Assembly (NCBI RefSeq): GCF_900176165.1
Contig: NZ_FWWU01000009.1
Span: 1,104,001-1,168,000, forward strand
Length of the DNA stretch: 64,000 bases
Origin: Deinococcus hopiensis KR-140
Lineage (GTDB): Bacteria > Deinococcota > Deinococci > Deinococcales > Deinococcaceae
Reading direction: 5' to 3'
Numbering within the stretch: the first letter of the stretch is position 1; each line of letters opens with the position of its first letter. The notes beneath the pieces were generated by a model. The model did not search any database. It saw only the letters and a list, made by a program, of their open reading frames with translations, and had not been told where the DNA came from. Positions 9,111 through 20,477 of this stretch are shown one piece after another. Made by a program: the position numbers and the translations under genes.

Positions 9111-10391
9111 ATGTCCCAACCTGCCCGCCCGCTGCAAGACCGCGATGTGGTCATCGTCTCCGCCGTCCGTTCGCCCGTGGGGGCCATTCGCGGTTCTCTG
9201 TCCTCCGTCCGGCCCGATGACCTCGCTGCCTTTGTGGTACGCGAGGCGGTGATCCGCTCGGGCGTACCCGTGGAGGAAATCGAGGAAGTCATCCTCGGCT
9301 GCGCCAACCAGGCAGGCGAGGACAACCGCAACGTGGCCCGCATGGCCGCCCTGCTCGCGGGCCTGCCGCATGACGTGGGCGGCTTGACGGTCAACCGCCT
9401 GTGCGCTTCGGGCCTCTCGGCCATCAATACGGCGGCCCGCGCCATCCGCAACGGCGACGGCGATATCTACGTCGCGGGCGGGGTGGAGAGCATGACCCGC
9501 GCGCCCCTCGTGATGCCCAAGCAGGCGCAGGCCTTCGGCAACGGCAATGTGACCACCTACGACACGACGCTGGGCTGGCGTTTTCCCAACCCCGCGATGG
9601 CCGAACTGTTTCCTCTCGAAGCCATGGGGGAAACCGCCGAGAACATCGTGGAGCGCAGCCGTGCCGGGGACATCGCGGGCGGCGAGATCACCCGCGAGGA
9701 GCAGGACGCGTTCGCCCTGGAATCCCAGCGCCGGGTGGTGGAGGCGCTGAACAGGGGCGTGTTCAAGGACGAGATCGTGCCCGTGGAGGTCAAGGGCAAG
9801 AAAGGCGTGACGGTCTTCGACACCGACGAGCATCCCCGCTACAAGCGGGACGGCGACGCCTTCACCCTCGCCACGGATGAGGCCACGCTGGCGGGCTTAA
9901 AACCGGCCTTTCGCAAGGGGGGCAGCGTCACGGCGGGCAACGCCAGCGGCCTGAACGACGGGGCGGCGGCCCTGGTGCTGATGAGCGCGAAGAGGGCGCG
10001 GGAACTGGGCGTAAGGCCGCTCGCGCGCTGGGTGGGCGCGGCGGTCTCGGGCGTTGATCCCCGCGTGATGGGCCTCGGTCCGGTGCCCGCCGTTCGCAAG
10101 CTGATGAAACGGCTCGGCATGCAGTTGGCCGACGTGGACCTCGTGGAGATCAACGAGGCGTTCGCTGCCCAGGCCATCGCCTGTATGCGTGAGCTGAACG
10201 TGCCCCACAGCCGCCTCAACATCCACGGCGGCTCCATTGCCCTCGGGCATCCCCTGGGCATGAGCGGCGCGCGGCTGGTCACCACCTTGACGCACGAACT
10301 CCGGCGCCGAGAGGGCCGCTACGGCGTGGTGTCTCTTTGCGTCGGTGTGGGCCAGGGCGAGGCGGCCCTGATCGAGCGGGTACAGGCGTGA
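9111..10391 (+). CDS. Acetyl-CoA acyltransferase (thiolase), PcaF-like
   Basis: A 426-residue thiolase that cleaves 3-oxoacyl-CoA with CoA, or condenses acyl-CoAs in reverse. The nucleophile is C98 in NRLCASGLS, and the C-terminal GGSIALGHPLGMSGARL histidine block and SLCVGVGQGEA cysteine are intact. The block GCANQAGEDNRNVARMAALLAGLP is typical of 3-oxoadipyl-CoA thiolases, and the CoA-transferase encoded next fits a beta-ketoadipate or ketone-body type route. The substrate remains uncertain. The ATG at 9111 has AAAGGAAA upstream. Its stop overlaps the next gene (GTGA). Confidence 0.9.
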   Translation: MSQPARPLQDRDVVIVSAVRSPVGAIRGSLSSVRPDDLAAFVVREAVIRSGVPVEEIEEVILGCANQAGEDNRNVARMAALLAGLPHDVGGLTVNRLCASGLSAINTAARAIRNGDGDIYVAGGVESMTRAPLVMPKQAQAFGNGNVTTYDTTLGWRFPNPAMAELFPLEAMGETAENIVERSRAGDIAGGEITREEQDAFALESQRRVVEALNRGVFKDEIVPVEVKGKKGVTVFDTDEHPRYKRDGDAFTLATDEATLAGLKPAFRKGGSVTAGNASGLNDGAAALVLMSAKRARELGVRPLARWVGAAVSGVDPRVMGLGPVPAVRKLMKRLGMQLADVDLVEINEAFAAQAIACMRELNVPHSRLNIHGGSIALGHPLGMSGARLVTTLTHELRRREGRYGVVSLCVGVGQGEAALIERVQA

Positions 10392-11740
10392 AGACCGTTC
10401 CGATCATCTCGGCGCAGGAAGCCGCCGCGCTCGTCAGGAACGGCGATACCCTCCTCGTCGGTGGCTTCGGCATGACGGGCAATCCCGTTCACCTCATGCA
10501 CGCGCTGGCAGAGCTGCCGACCCGTGACCTGACCTACATCGCCAACAACGTTTCTGAGCCGGGCCTGAGCGGGGGGCGACTCCTGCGCAACGGGCAGCTT
10601 CGCAAGGCGGTCGGCTCGTACTTCACCTCCAACCCTGAGGCGGTGAAGGCCTATCAAGCGGGCACGCTGGAAGTCGAGTTGCTGCCCCAGGGCACGCTCG
10701 CCGAAGCCTTGCGGGCCGGTGGCGCGGGGCTGGGCGGCTTTTACACGCCCACCGCCGCCGGAACCGTGTTGGCCGAGGGCACGGATACGCGCGTGCTGAA
10801 CGGGCGCGAAATGATCTTCGTTCCCGCCCTGCGGGGCACCGTCGCCTTCGTGCGGGCGTGGCGCGCGGACCGGTCGGGGAACCTCCAGTACCGCCTGACC
10901 GAGCAGAACTTCAACCGCGGGATGGCGACGGCGGCAGACCTCGTGGTGGCCGAGGTGGAGGAGATCGTGGAAGTCGGGGAGATCGCCCCTGAACACGTCC
11001 ACACGCCGGGGCTGTACGTGGACTACCTCGTGCAGGCGCGCCTCACGCCGGAAGACCTGGGATCGAGCGCCAGCGTGAGGGGCGGCGCGAGGAAGGTGGA
11101 CGGGGCGCGGACGCATATGGCCCGCCGCGCCCTGAGGGAACTTCGGCGCGGGGACGTGGTGAACCTCGGCATCGGCATTCCGACGCTGGTGGCGGACCTG
11201 ATCACGCCCGAGCACGGGGTCAACCTCCATACTGAAAACGGCATGCTGGGCGTCGGTCCCGCACCTGAGGACGGCGGAGCGATGGAGTATCCGGTGAACG
11301 CGGGCAAGATTCCCGTGACGGCGCTGCCCGGCGCGAGCTATTTCGATTCCGCCGACTCCTTCGGCATGATTCGGGGTGGTCATGTGGATGTGGCCGTGAT
11401 GGGCGGCCTTCAGGTGGACGAGGCGGGGAACCTGGCGAACTGGGCGGTGCCCGGTAAGCCGCTCCTCGGCGTGGGTGGGGCGATGGACCTGGCGAGTGGG
11501 GCGAAGCGGCTGATTATCACGATGACGCACACAGACCCGGACGGCACGCCGAAGATCGTTGCCGAATGCACGCTGCCGCTGACCGCGCGGGGCAACGTAA
11601 ACATGGTCATTACCGACAAGGCCGTCTTCGAGTTCGTGGACGGCGTGCTGACGCTGACGGAATTGATGCCGGGAGCGACGTTGGAGGAGATTCGGGCATT
11701 GACGGGGGCGCGGTTTGCCGAGCGGGTGGCGGTGGGTTGA
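10388..11740 (+). CDS. 3-oxoacid CoA-transferase, fused A and B subunits
   Basis: A 450-residue single-chain CoA-transferase: the A half (about 1-230; GDTLLVGGFGMTGNP) is followed by the B half (about 238-450; VVNLGIGIPTLVADL). The catalytic glutamate is in HTENGMLGVGP of the B half. Many bacteria encode the two halves as separate genes; the fused order A-B is that of eukaryotic SCOT. It would activate a 3-oxoacid with succinyl-CoA for the upstream thiolase. The GTG start at 10388 overlaps the thiolase stop by 4 nt, so the two are translationally coupled. Confidence 0.92.
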   Translation: MKTVPIISAQEAAALVRNGDTLLVGGFGMTGNPVHLMHALAELPTRDLTYIANNVSEPGLSGGRLLRNGQLRKAVGSYFTSNPEAVKAYQAGTLEVELLPQGTLAEALRAGGAGLGGFYTPTAAGTVLAEGTDTRVLNGREMIFVPALRGTVAFVRAWRADRSGNLQYRLTEQNFNRGMATAADLVVAEVEEIVEVGEIAPEHVHTPGLYVDYLVQARLTPEDLGSSASVRGGARKVDGARTHMARRALRELRRGDVVNLGIGIPTLVADLITPEHGVNLHTENGMLGVGPAPEDGGAMEYPVNAGKIPVTALPGASYFDSADSFGMIRGGHVDVAVMGGLQVDEAGNLANWAVPGKPLLGVGGAMDLASGAKRLIITMTHTDPDGTPKIVAECTLPLTARGNVNMVITDKAVFEFVDGVLTLTELMPGATLEEIRALTGARFAERVAVG

Positions 11741-11837
11741 GGTTGGGCCTCGCTCGGTGTGCCCGCCCATGTTCCGGCGCTGACGGCAGTTCTCCCCATT
11801 TGACGTCCCCGGGCATGGCGGCCCAAAGGGCCCAGGG

Positions 11838-11988
11838 CTGATACGGTTTCCGGGTCATGCGTTCCGTCCGCTCCGGTGATTTCCGCGCCTCTGCGTCACC
11901 GTTTTCCCGCCTTCTGTGCCGCGCAGCGTTGCGCGTCCGCTTGGATCGGCCCGTGATTTCATCAAGGATGAACCGGAATCCTTGTAAG
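11838..11988 (+). repeat. Dispersed repeat family A, copy 1
   Basis: A 151-bp intergenic element. Its left end CTGATACGGTTTCCGGGTCA matches the reverse complement of its right end (CTTACAAGGATTCCGGTTCA...) at about 17 of 23 positions, giving imperfect terminal inverted repeats. The core GCCTCTGCGTCACCGTTTT is shared with copies near 46770 and 63930. No reading frame is present, so it is a MITE-like or other non-coding repeat. It fills most of the gap between the CoA-transferase and the convergent hydrolase. Confidence 0.75.
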
Positions 11989-12070
11989 TTCTCCGGCTGC
12001 AAGGGTGGGAGTTGCCGTCCCGCTCCAGTCCAGATTCTGGAAAGGGGCAAAGGCTTCGGCTGCTCTTCCG

Positions 12071-12823
12071 CTAACGGCTGAGCGCTGACAGCTCCGCCGC
12101 CAGCCACGCCGCCGCCCCATCAATCGCGCCCGCACTCGGCGTATGTCCGCCGTTCCACCAGCGCAGTTCTTTCGGCTCCTGAGCGTTGGCGAAGAGGCGT
12201 TCGGCCTGATCGGGGCGGATGACGGGGTCCGCCCGTCCATTGAGCATCAGGAGGGGACGGCCCCGCAGGTGCCGAACGGCGCGTACCGGGTCCACCAGCG
12301 TTCGGGCGAGGGTGGTCAGGGGTGTCCCCACGGGCAAGTCGCCTCCGGCAGCGAGGACCACCGCGTCCAATTCGCGCATCCGGGCGGCGAGGGTCAGCGC
12401 CAGGAACGAACCCAGCGAGTAGCCCACCACGCCGAGGTGCCGGGCCCCGCCACCTTCCAGGGAGCGCAGGAAGGCCGCCCCCGCCTCGGCTTCCCGCAGG
12501 GCCAGCCTCCACAACCGGGCCACCTCCAGCGGATTGCGAACGCCCTGAAGCTCCAGCGGGTTGCCCCGCGAACCGTGCAGCGGCAGATCGGGCGAGAGAG
12601 ACGCCACACCCCGGCGCAGCAGCACCTGCCCTACTTCCCCAGCCATCACCGCGCCGCGCGAGGACAGGCCGTGCAGCAGGAGGGCCGCCGCTCCCGCTGG
12701 AGTTTCAGGGCGCAGCAGCACGGCGGAGACAGCCTCCCCCTCCACGTTGAGGATCAGGTGGACCCGCGTTCCACCGGACACCCGGGTTTCATCCTGAAGC
12801 TGAATGGAAGGCAGGCGGACCAT
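12071..12823 (-). CDS. Alpha/beta hydrolase
   Basis: A 250-residue alpha/beta hydrolase, cytoplasmic. The nucleophile elbow GYSLG is around residue 130, the oxyanion segment is LLLHGLSSRG, an acidic residue candidate is in MLNGRADPVI, and the catalytic histidine is in WNGGHTPS near the C-terminus. It resembles dienelactone-hydrolase/serine-esterase-like proteins; the substrate is unknown. The ATG at 12823 is preceded 6 nt upstream by TAGCCT (12830-12835), again a leaderless layout. Confidence 0.82.
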   Translation of the reverse strand: MVRLPSIQLQDETRVSGGTRVHLILNVEGEAVSAVLLRPETPAGAAALLLHGLSSRGAVMAGEVGQVLLRRGVASLSPDLPLHGSRGNPLELQGVRNPLEVARLWRLALREAEAGAAFLRSLEGGGARHLGVVGYSLGSFLALTLAARMRELDAVVLAAGGDLPVGTPLTTLARTLVDPVRAVRHLRGRPLLMLNGRADPVIRPDQAERLFANAQEPKELRWWNGGHTPSAGAIDGAAAWLAAELSALSR

Positions 12824-12917
12824 GCCCCGAGGCTACGGCCTGGCTTTCACCCCATTCGTGGCCGCGTTTCCGAACCCAGGTTTTGCTGGGGCTGGAAGCC
12901 AGTGGCTGGCTGCCCTC

Positions 12918-13589
12918 CTACCGCTCCTCCAACCCACTCGGCCGCGCCCCCTCCGCCGACGCTGCGCTCACGCCTGGCGCCAGCGCGCCGTGCAGCAACA
13001 GCGAGAAACGGTCCTGCCAGTCGCGCAACACCTCGCGCTGATCGCGGTGGCCGCCGTGCAGCAGCGCCAACAGGCACGCGTCCACCAGCAGCGCGCTAAG
13101 CAGGTGGGTGTTTACCCCGTCGCGCAACGCGCCCCTATCGCGCATGGCGACGATCACGGGCTCCACCAGGGTCACCAGGGCCGCCGCGGTGGGCAGGCCG
13201 CTGTCCTCGTCCTCTTTCTCGGACCCACTTCCCCCGTGCCGTGCGCCCAGCACCGCGCTGCCCACCGCGCCCACGAGGTGGCGGTAGCGCACGCCGAGGT
13301 CCGCCATCCGCGCCGTCACGAGGCCCCACACGACCTGTGGGGAAACCCCGGCGTGCAGCCGGCGCACGGCCTCATCGTGCGTGTCGCGCACGGTGCGCTC
13401 GAAGTGGGCGAGCAGCATATGCACCTTGCTGGGGTAGTAGCGGTAGAGGTTGGTGCGGCTGACGAATGCAGCGCGGGCGATGTCGGCGGCGCTTGTACCC
13501 TCCAGACCCGAGCGGGCGAACAGCTCGAAGGCCGCCCGGGCGATGCGCTCGCGCCGGGCGTCGTCCTGCTCGTGGCGGTCTACCTTCAC
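12918..13589 (-). CDS. TetR-family transcriptional regulator
   Basis: A 223-residue repressor with an N-terminal TetR DNA-binding domain (about 8-55; RRERIARAAFELFARSGLEGTSAADIARAAFVSRTNLYRYYPSK) and a helical ligand/dimer domain. The GTG at 13589 is chosen because TACGCT ends 6 nt upstream; the open frame extends far further but overlaps the divergent RelA/SpoT gene. It is divergent from that gene with 129 bp between starts. Its ligand and targets are not evident; the adjacent hydrolase could be one. Confidence 0.87.
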   Translation of the reverse strand: MKVDRHEQDDARRERIARAAFELFARSGLEGTSAADIARAAFVSRTNLYRYYPSKVHMLLAHFERTVRDTHDEAVRRLHAGVSPQVVWGLVTARMADLGVRYRHLVGAVGSAVLGARHGGSGSEKEDEDSGLPTAAALVTLVEPVIVAMRDRGALRDGVNTHLLSALLVDACLLALLHGGHRDQREVLRDWQDRFSLLLHGALAPGVSAASAEGARPSGLEER

Positions 13590-13595
13590 CCTTAC

Positions 13596-13601
13596 AGCGT
13601 A
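13596..13601 (-). promoter_or_regulatory. Leaderless-type -10 box of the TetR gene
   Basis: TACGCT on the minus strand, 6 nt before the GTG at 13589. Confidence 0.45.
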
Positions 13602-13705
13602 GCGTCCGGGAACCGCCCTTCCCAGTCCCCCCGGGTGTGGGGGAGGTGGGGGTGCAGGCCCGCTCCTATAGAGAACGTTCACCTTTGTTCGCGCGCTCCA
13701 GGCGC

Positions 13706-13711
13706 TATGCT
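13706..13711 (+). promoter_or_regulatory. -10 box that decides the RelA/SpoT start
   Basis: TATGCT is followed after 7 nt by GTG at 13719. The ATG inside this box (13707) is in frame but would be part of the promoter, so a leaderless GTG start is preferred. Confidence 0.5.
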
Positions 13712-13718
13712 GCCCCCC

Positions 13719-16025
<2,307 letters not shown>

Positions 16026-16057
16026 CCGGGGCAGCGGGCCGAGAGTCCCTTTCCGCG

Positions 16058-16396
16058 TCAGGCCAGCGGAGGACGATTGGCCCGCCATAGACCCGCTGCC
16101 TGCACCGCCGTGAACAGGGCGACGAGGATGGCCCCGGCCATGACCCGGGCGCGACCCAGGAAGGTGGGGTTCACGCGGCCCGGCGCGAGCAGACGCAGGC
16201 TTTCGGCCAACCAAGGCGTATTGACGGCCATGACGCCCACGCGGCGGGACGGCAAGAGGAGCGACCCTGCGGCGCGCAGCAGTTCGGTGGGCAGGCCCAG
16301 CAGGAATGGAGCACTGCCCACCAGCGCCAGGCCGAAGGCGCCGCTGACCACGGCGTCCGCCAGCAGTGTCCGGCGCAGCAATGGAGCGGCCGTCAC
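16058..16396 (-). CDS. Small integral membrane protein, possibly internally deleted
   Basis: A 112-residue hydrophobic protein: LLRRTLLADAVVSGAFGLALVG and a C-terminal ARVMAGAILVALFTAVQAAGLW segment are clear membrane helices, with GRVNP between them. It resembles ~125-residue, four-helix membrane proteins of deinococci, but the central helices (around LLLPSRRVGVMAVNTPWLAES) look shortened, so a deletion is possible. The GTG at 16396 lies 1 nt after GGGAGG, which is close. An ATG-type frame to 16591 overlaps a decayed gene on the other strand. Confidence 0.5.
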   Translation of the reverse strand: MTAAPLLRRTLLADAVVSGAFGLALVGSAPFLLGLPTELLRAAGSLLLPSRRVGVMAVNTPWLAESLRLLAPGRVNPTFLGRARVMAGAILVALFTAVQAAGLWRANRPPLA

Positions 16397-16483
16397 GCCT
16401 CCCGGCACGGGGTTCAGAAAGCCAGTAACCGAGTGGAGGCGTTCATCGGGTGAGGTCAGTTCCCACGACAAGGGCACGGCATT

Positions 16484-17152
16484 GTGGTGGGCCTCGGCCT
16501 CGCCCAGGCGGCGAGAGACAAAGCCGGGAAACTGGGTGCGGGCCGCGCCACCCCAAGCCGCGACATGGTGCTGTGCCTGGCCGGAGGGCACAGCGTGCTC
16601 CTGCGCGAACGCAACGCCCTGTTCCTCGCCGCAGGGTCCGCGCCGCCCGGCGCGGACCCTGGACAGCCGAGAGCTTCAGGCTGCCGAACTTGTGCTGCGA
16701 AGGCATGAACCCTACCCGGCCCTGGCGGTGGGCCGGCACAGGCCCGCTGGTCCGGGCCACCGCGTCGCTGACGCGCCTCGTCGCGGGTGACTCGCCCGAA
16801 CTGCTTGCCCCACCCATGAACGTGCTGCGCCATTGCCCGCCCTCCAGCGTGGTCTGGCCTTCAACATCCTGAACCGGAGCGAATGGGGCGGGGGCACCCG
16901 CCGTCGCGGCTGGCCAGGCAGGTGGAGGCGACGGCGCGGCGACTGAACTGCTGACCGAGCTGAAGGGATATCCCGTACCCCCGTTCAGCGCCGCTGCGGC
17001 TTCCGACTGCTGGGGGCCTCCTGTTCCTGATCTCCACCACGGCCTTCGGTACGCCCACCGACACCACGCTGTCCGAACTCGCCACCGAGGCGTTCTTTCC
17101 GGCGGAGGCCAGTACGGCCCAGCGGCTGCGGGCAATGGCGCAGCAAGGATGA
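16484..17152 (+). pseudogene. Frameshifted XRE/MmyB-like transcriptional regulator
   Basis: Fragments of one protein appear in order in different plus-strand frames: GRATPSRDMVLCLAG and LLRERNALFLAAG (end of an XRE helix-turn-helix domain), RELQAAELVLRRHEPYPALAVGRH, SPELLAPPMNVLR, LAFNILNRSEW, TELLTELKGYPVP, and finally FGTPTDTTLSELATEAFFPAE ending at a stop at 17150-17152. This is the layout of XRE regulators with a C-terminal MmyB-like ligand domain. At least three frame changes are needed to join them, and parts of the first domain are degraded, so the gene is not functional as read. Confidence 0.7.
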
Positions 17153-17155
17153 AGC

Positions 17156-17875
17156 TTAGCCCGTCTGTTCCTCGCCCAGCGCCGCATCGAGCGCCACCTC
17201 AATCATGCCGTTGAAGGTCAGTTGCCGCTCTTCCGCCGTTGTTTCCTCACGGGTGACGAGGTGGTCACTGACGGTCAGGATGGTCAGCGCGCGGACGCCG
17301 TGCTTGGCGGCCAGGGTGTACAGTCCGGCGGCCTCCATCTCGACGGCGAGCACCCCGAACTGCGCCCAGAGTTTGTACTGGTCGAAATCGTCGTGGTAGA
17401 AGGTGTCCGAAGACATGATGTTCCCCACGTGGGTGGCGAAGCCGCGCTCCTGGGCAATCTGGTAGGCGCGCAGCAGCAGTCCGAAGTCTGCGATGGGGGC
17501 AAAGTTCTTGGCTCCGAAGCGGATGTTGTTGATGTTGGAATCGGTGCAGGCCGCCTGTGCGAGCACCAGGTCGCGCACATGCACGTCTGCCTGATAGCTG
17601 CCGCAGGTGCCCACGCGGATCAGGTTCTTGCAGCCGTAGTCCTGAATCAGTTCCGAGACGTAGATCATCGAGGAGGCGATGCCCATGCCGGTGCCCTGCA
17701 CGCTGACCTTTTTGCCCTTGTAGGTACCGGTAAAGCCCAGCATGCCGCGCACGGAGTTGTGCTGCACAGGATTCTCGAAAAAGGTTTCCGCAATGTGCTG
17801 GGCGCGCAGGGGATCACCGGGGAGGAGGACGGTCTCGGCGATCACTCCAGGCTGGGCGTTAAGGTGAATGCTCAT
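17156..17875 (-). CDS. deoD: Purine-nucleoside phosphorylase, DeoD type
   Basis: A 239-residue hexameric-type purine nucleoside phosphorylase that splits purine (deoxy)ribonucleosides with phosphate into base and (deoxy)ribose 1-phosphate for salvage. Signature features are LLPGDPLRAQHIAE, GTGMGIASSMIYVSELI, RVGTCGSYQ, GVLAVEMEAAGLY and ILTVSDHLV with the catalytic Asp. The length is standard. The ATG at 17875 has TAGCCT (17883-17888) 7 nt upstream. It converges with the broken XRE gene and is divergent from the DedA gene. Confidence 0.95.
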   Translation of the reverse strand: MSIHLNAQPGVIAETVLLPGDPLRAQHIAETFFENPVQHNSVRGMLGFTGTYKGKKVSVQGTGMGIASSMIYVSELIQDYGCKNLIRVGTCGSYQADVHVRDLVLAQAACTDSNINNIRFGAKNFAPIADFGLLLRAYQIAQERGFATHVGNIMSSDTFYHDDFDQYKLWAQFGVLAVEMEAAGLYTLAAKHGVRALTILTVSDHLVTREETTAEERQLTFNGMIEVALDAALGEEQTG

Positions 17876-17960
17876 GGTGCCCAGGCTAGCAGCCCGGCCC
17901 TCCTCGCCTGCACCTTTGGGCGGAGGCGGGGGAAGGGAGCTTGCTCTATCCTGCGGGGCG

Positions 17961-18569
17961 ATGCCGGACCTGACCCACCTGTTTCTCAGCGCGTCCTATC
18001 TGGGGCTCTTTCTGACCGTATTCGCGGAAAGTGGCCTGTTGCTGGGCTTTTTTCTGCCTGGCGACACGCTGTTGATCGCGGCAGGATACCTCGCCCGGGA
18101 GGGCAAGATCAGCCTGGCGGGCGTCATGCTGGCTGTGGCGGCGGGAGCGGTCCTCGGCTACCTGCTGGGTTACTGGATCGGCAACAGATACGGGCAGCAG
18201 GTCTTTCTGCGGCCTGGTGGAAAGCTGCTCAAGCCCGAACACCTTGCCCGCACCCGCGCCTTTTACGAGCAGCGCGGCGAGATCACGGTGGTGCTGGCCC
18301 GCTTCATTCCGGTGGTGCGCGTCGTCGCACCCACGATGGCGGGGGTCAGCGGCATGCCGCTCTCCCGCTACAACCTCTACAACGTAATTGGCGGCGTGCT
18401 GTGGGCCGTCTCCATCCCCCTGCTGGGCTACGGGTTGGGTCACCTCGTGCCCAACCTGGACCATTACGTGCTGCTGGCCGTGCTGGGGGCCGCCGTGCTG
18501 AGCACCGGGCCGCTGCTCGTGGCGTTCTTGCGTCAGCGCCGCAACGCGGTTTCCGAGAACGGGAAGTAG
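17961..18569 (+). CDS. DedA-family membrane protein
   Basis: A 202-residue integral membrane protein of the DedA/SNARE-associated family, implicated in lipid carrier transport and membrane homeostasis. Family markers are ESGLLLGFFLPGDTLLIAAGYLA near the N-terminus, GYLLGYWIGNRYG, and RFIPVVRVVAPTMAGVSGMPLSRYNLYNVIGGVLWA, which contains the conserved arginines. TATCCT (17947-17952) lies 8 nt before the ATG at 17961. A longer frame to 17868 overlaps deoD and is not preferred. Confidence 0.92.
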   Translation: MPDLTHLFLSASYLGLFLTVFAESGLLLGFFLPGDTLLIAAGYLAREGKISLAGVMLAVAAGAVLGYLLGYWIGNRYGQQVFLRPGGKLLKPEHLARTRAFYEQRGEITVVLARFIPVVRVVAPTMAGVSGMPLSRYNLYNVIGGVLWAVSIPLLGYGLGHLVPNLDHYVLLAVLGAAVLSTGPLLVAFLRQRRNAVSENGK

Positions 18570-19310
18570 CGCCAAGCCCTCCACCCAGCCCTCCGCCAGC
18601 CAGCGGGCGTGGGGCATCCCCCGCTGTCCAGAACTGCCCACCTGCAGTTCGCGGGCCTCGTAGGGGACGCGGCAGAAGGTGGTCTGGACGGTTTCAGTCC
18701 CAAGGCCGAGCGGCACGTACTCCGCGCACGGTGCGTGTCCCGCTCCCCCCATCGTTCGAACGCCAGGCCGACGCTGCCGGGGTTGAGCAGCGACCAGCCA
18801 TCCAGGGTGCGGAGGAGCGGTTTGTGGGCGTGACCGCCCGCCCAGATGAACTGCTCTCCGTATGCGGCGCGCAGTTCTGTCCGTCGCTCGGGAGAGGTTC
18901 CCGCCTGTAGCCCCCCGTCATTCCGCTTGGGGCCGCCGCGAAAGGCGAGGCGTCCGGGAAGCTCTGAGGCGTCCGGGAAGCTCTGTCGCCGCCGGGTAAG
19001 CGTCCATCAGCAGGCGCTCCTCAGCGGTGGGTTGCGCGTGACTCCAGCCGCCAATCTCCCACAGCCGCTCCTCAGCAGGAAAGCCGCGTGGCGTAAAGGG
19101 CACAGGGGGCGGACATCATCCGGTCCGCGTTGCCGCGTACCACCGGGCAGCCCAGGGCCGCCACCTCACGCACGCACTCGCGCGGTCAGGCTCCGTCCAT
19201 CGCCGCGTCGCTCAGGTACAGCAAGGCGTCCGCATATCCGCGAGGGCCGCCCTCAGGACGGGAAGGTCGCCGAAGACGGCGGGCCGCAGGGGTCGTCCCA
19301 ACGGGCATGA
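18570..19310 (-). pseudogene. Frameshifted metallophosphoesterase
   Basis: On the minus strand, pieces of a calcineurin-like phosphoesterase occur in order across all three frames: RPAVFGDLPVLRAALADM, ALLYLSDAAMDG, PRECVREVAALGCPVVRGNADRMM (the GNxD motif), LWEIGGWSHAQPTAEERLL, GGHAHKPLLRTLDGWSLLNPGSVG (the GHxH region) and GMPHARWLAEGW. Several frameshifts and in-frame stops break it. A 19-bp tandem duplication at 18947-18984 causes one of them. It is unrelated in sequence detail to the intact phosphoesterase at 1318-2025. Confidence 0.75.
18947..18984. repeat. 19-bp tandem duplication inside a pseudogene
   Basis: GAGGCGTCCGGGAAGCTCT is present twice in direct succession (18947-18965 and 18966-18984). 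Nineteen is not a multiple of three, so it shifts the frame of the phosphoesterase remnant. Confidence 0.9.
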
Positions 19311-19317
19311 TGGAGGC

Positions 19318-20469
19318 GTGAAAGACCCCACCCAGCCGCGCCCCGTTTCTGAGTCTGTCCGGACCCGCCGGACGGACGCCGTGATCTCGCGGGTCAGTTC
19401 ACTGGAACTGTTTTTGGATCTGGTGTTTGTCTTCACGGTCACGCAGCTCACCGGGCTGATCGTGGGTGCGGAGGGCTGGACCGATTACCTGAAGGCTGCC
19501 CTCGTCTTTATGACCATCTGGTGGATTTACAGCGGCTACGTCTGGCTGACGAGCAACGTGGGCCTGGGGCGCACCCGGCACCGCCTGCTGATGTTCACGG
19601 GCATGACGGGCTTTCTGGTCATGGCGCTGTCCATTCCGCAGGTGTTCGGCTCCGGGGGCGTGCCTTATGGGCTGGGCCTGCTGACGGTCACGCTCGTTCA
19701 CGCAGGGCTGTTTACCCATGCCCAGACGGGGAGCGCGCGGGCCATTGTGGGCATCGCGCCCTTCAATCTCCTGTCGGCGGGGCTGGTGCTGCTGGCAGGA
19801 TTCGTGGCCCCGCCCTGGGACTGGCCGCTGTGGGTGGGGGCAGTGGCGGTGTCGGTCTCCAGTTCCTTTCTGGGACGGGAGCGCGGCTTTACCCTCAGTC
19901 CGGCGCATTTTGTAGAACGGCATGGCCTCGTGGTGCTGATCGCCCTGGGCGAGAGCATCGTCGCCATCGGCACAGGGGCGCGGGGGCTGGCGGTGAACGC
20001 GACCCTGGTCGCCACAGCGGCCCTCGCGCTGGCGTTGGCCGCCGCCCTGTGGTGGACCTATTTCGGCGGTGACGACGAGCGGGCCGAGCGCCGCCTGACC
20101 GGGTTGCCGGACGGCGAACGCGCCCGGATGGCGCTGGTGGCCTTTGGCTACGGCCATTTCCTGATGCTTTCGGGCATCATCGTGCTGGCGGCGGGCATCA
20201 AGGGCGTCGTTGCCCATCCGCTCGGTCACGCCACCCGGCACGGCGCGGGCGAGCTGGCGGGCGGTCTGGCCCTGTACCTGCTCGGCGACGTGGTGTTTCG
20301 CCGTACCCTGCGCCTGGGGCCGGGGAGATTACGCCTCCTCGCGGGGGGCGCGGCCCTGCTCACCGTTCCTGTGGCGCTGGTCTGGGGCAGGCTGCCGCAA
20401 CTCGCCCTGTGCGTGGCGCTGACGGTGGGATTGCTGGTGGTGGAGGGGCGGGCGGTGGAGAAGGGCTGA
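19318..20469 (+). CDS. Low temperature requirement protein A (LtrA) family membrane protein
   Basis: A 383-residue polytopic membrane protein of the LtrA family, whose biochemical role is unknown. Family blocks: RVSSLELFLDLVFVFTVTQL near the N-terminus, VFMTIWWIYSGYVWLTSNVG, HFVERHGLVVLIALGESIVAIG, and ALWWTYFGGDDERAERRL. About ten to twelve membrane helices can be drawn. The GTG at 19318 is the first start in frame and follows GATGGAGGC. It begins directly beside the decayed phosphoesterase on the opposite strand. Confidence 0.88.
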   Translation: MKDPTQPRPVSESVRTRRTDAVISRVSSLELFLDLVFVFTVTQLTGLIVGAEGWTDYLKAALVFMTIWWIYSGYVWLTSNVGLGRTRHRLLMFTGMTGFLVMALSIPQVFGSGGVPYGLGLLTVTLVHAGLFTHAQTGSARAIVGIAPFNLLSAGLVLLAGFVAPPWDWPLWVGAVAVSVSSSFLGRERGFTLSPAHFVERHGLVVLIALGESIVAIGTGARGLAVNATLVATAALALALAAALWWTYFGGDDERAERRLTGLPDGERARMALVAFGYGHFLMLSGIIVLAAGIKGVVAHPLGHATRHGAGELAGGLALYLLGDVVFRRTLRLGPGRLRLLAGGAALLTVPVALVWGRLPQLALCVALTVGLLVVEGRAVEKG

Positions 20470-20477
20470 GGCGTAAC

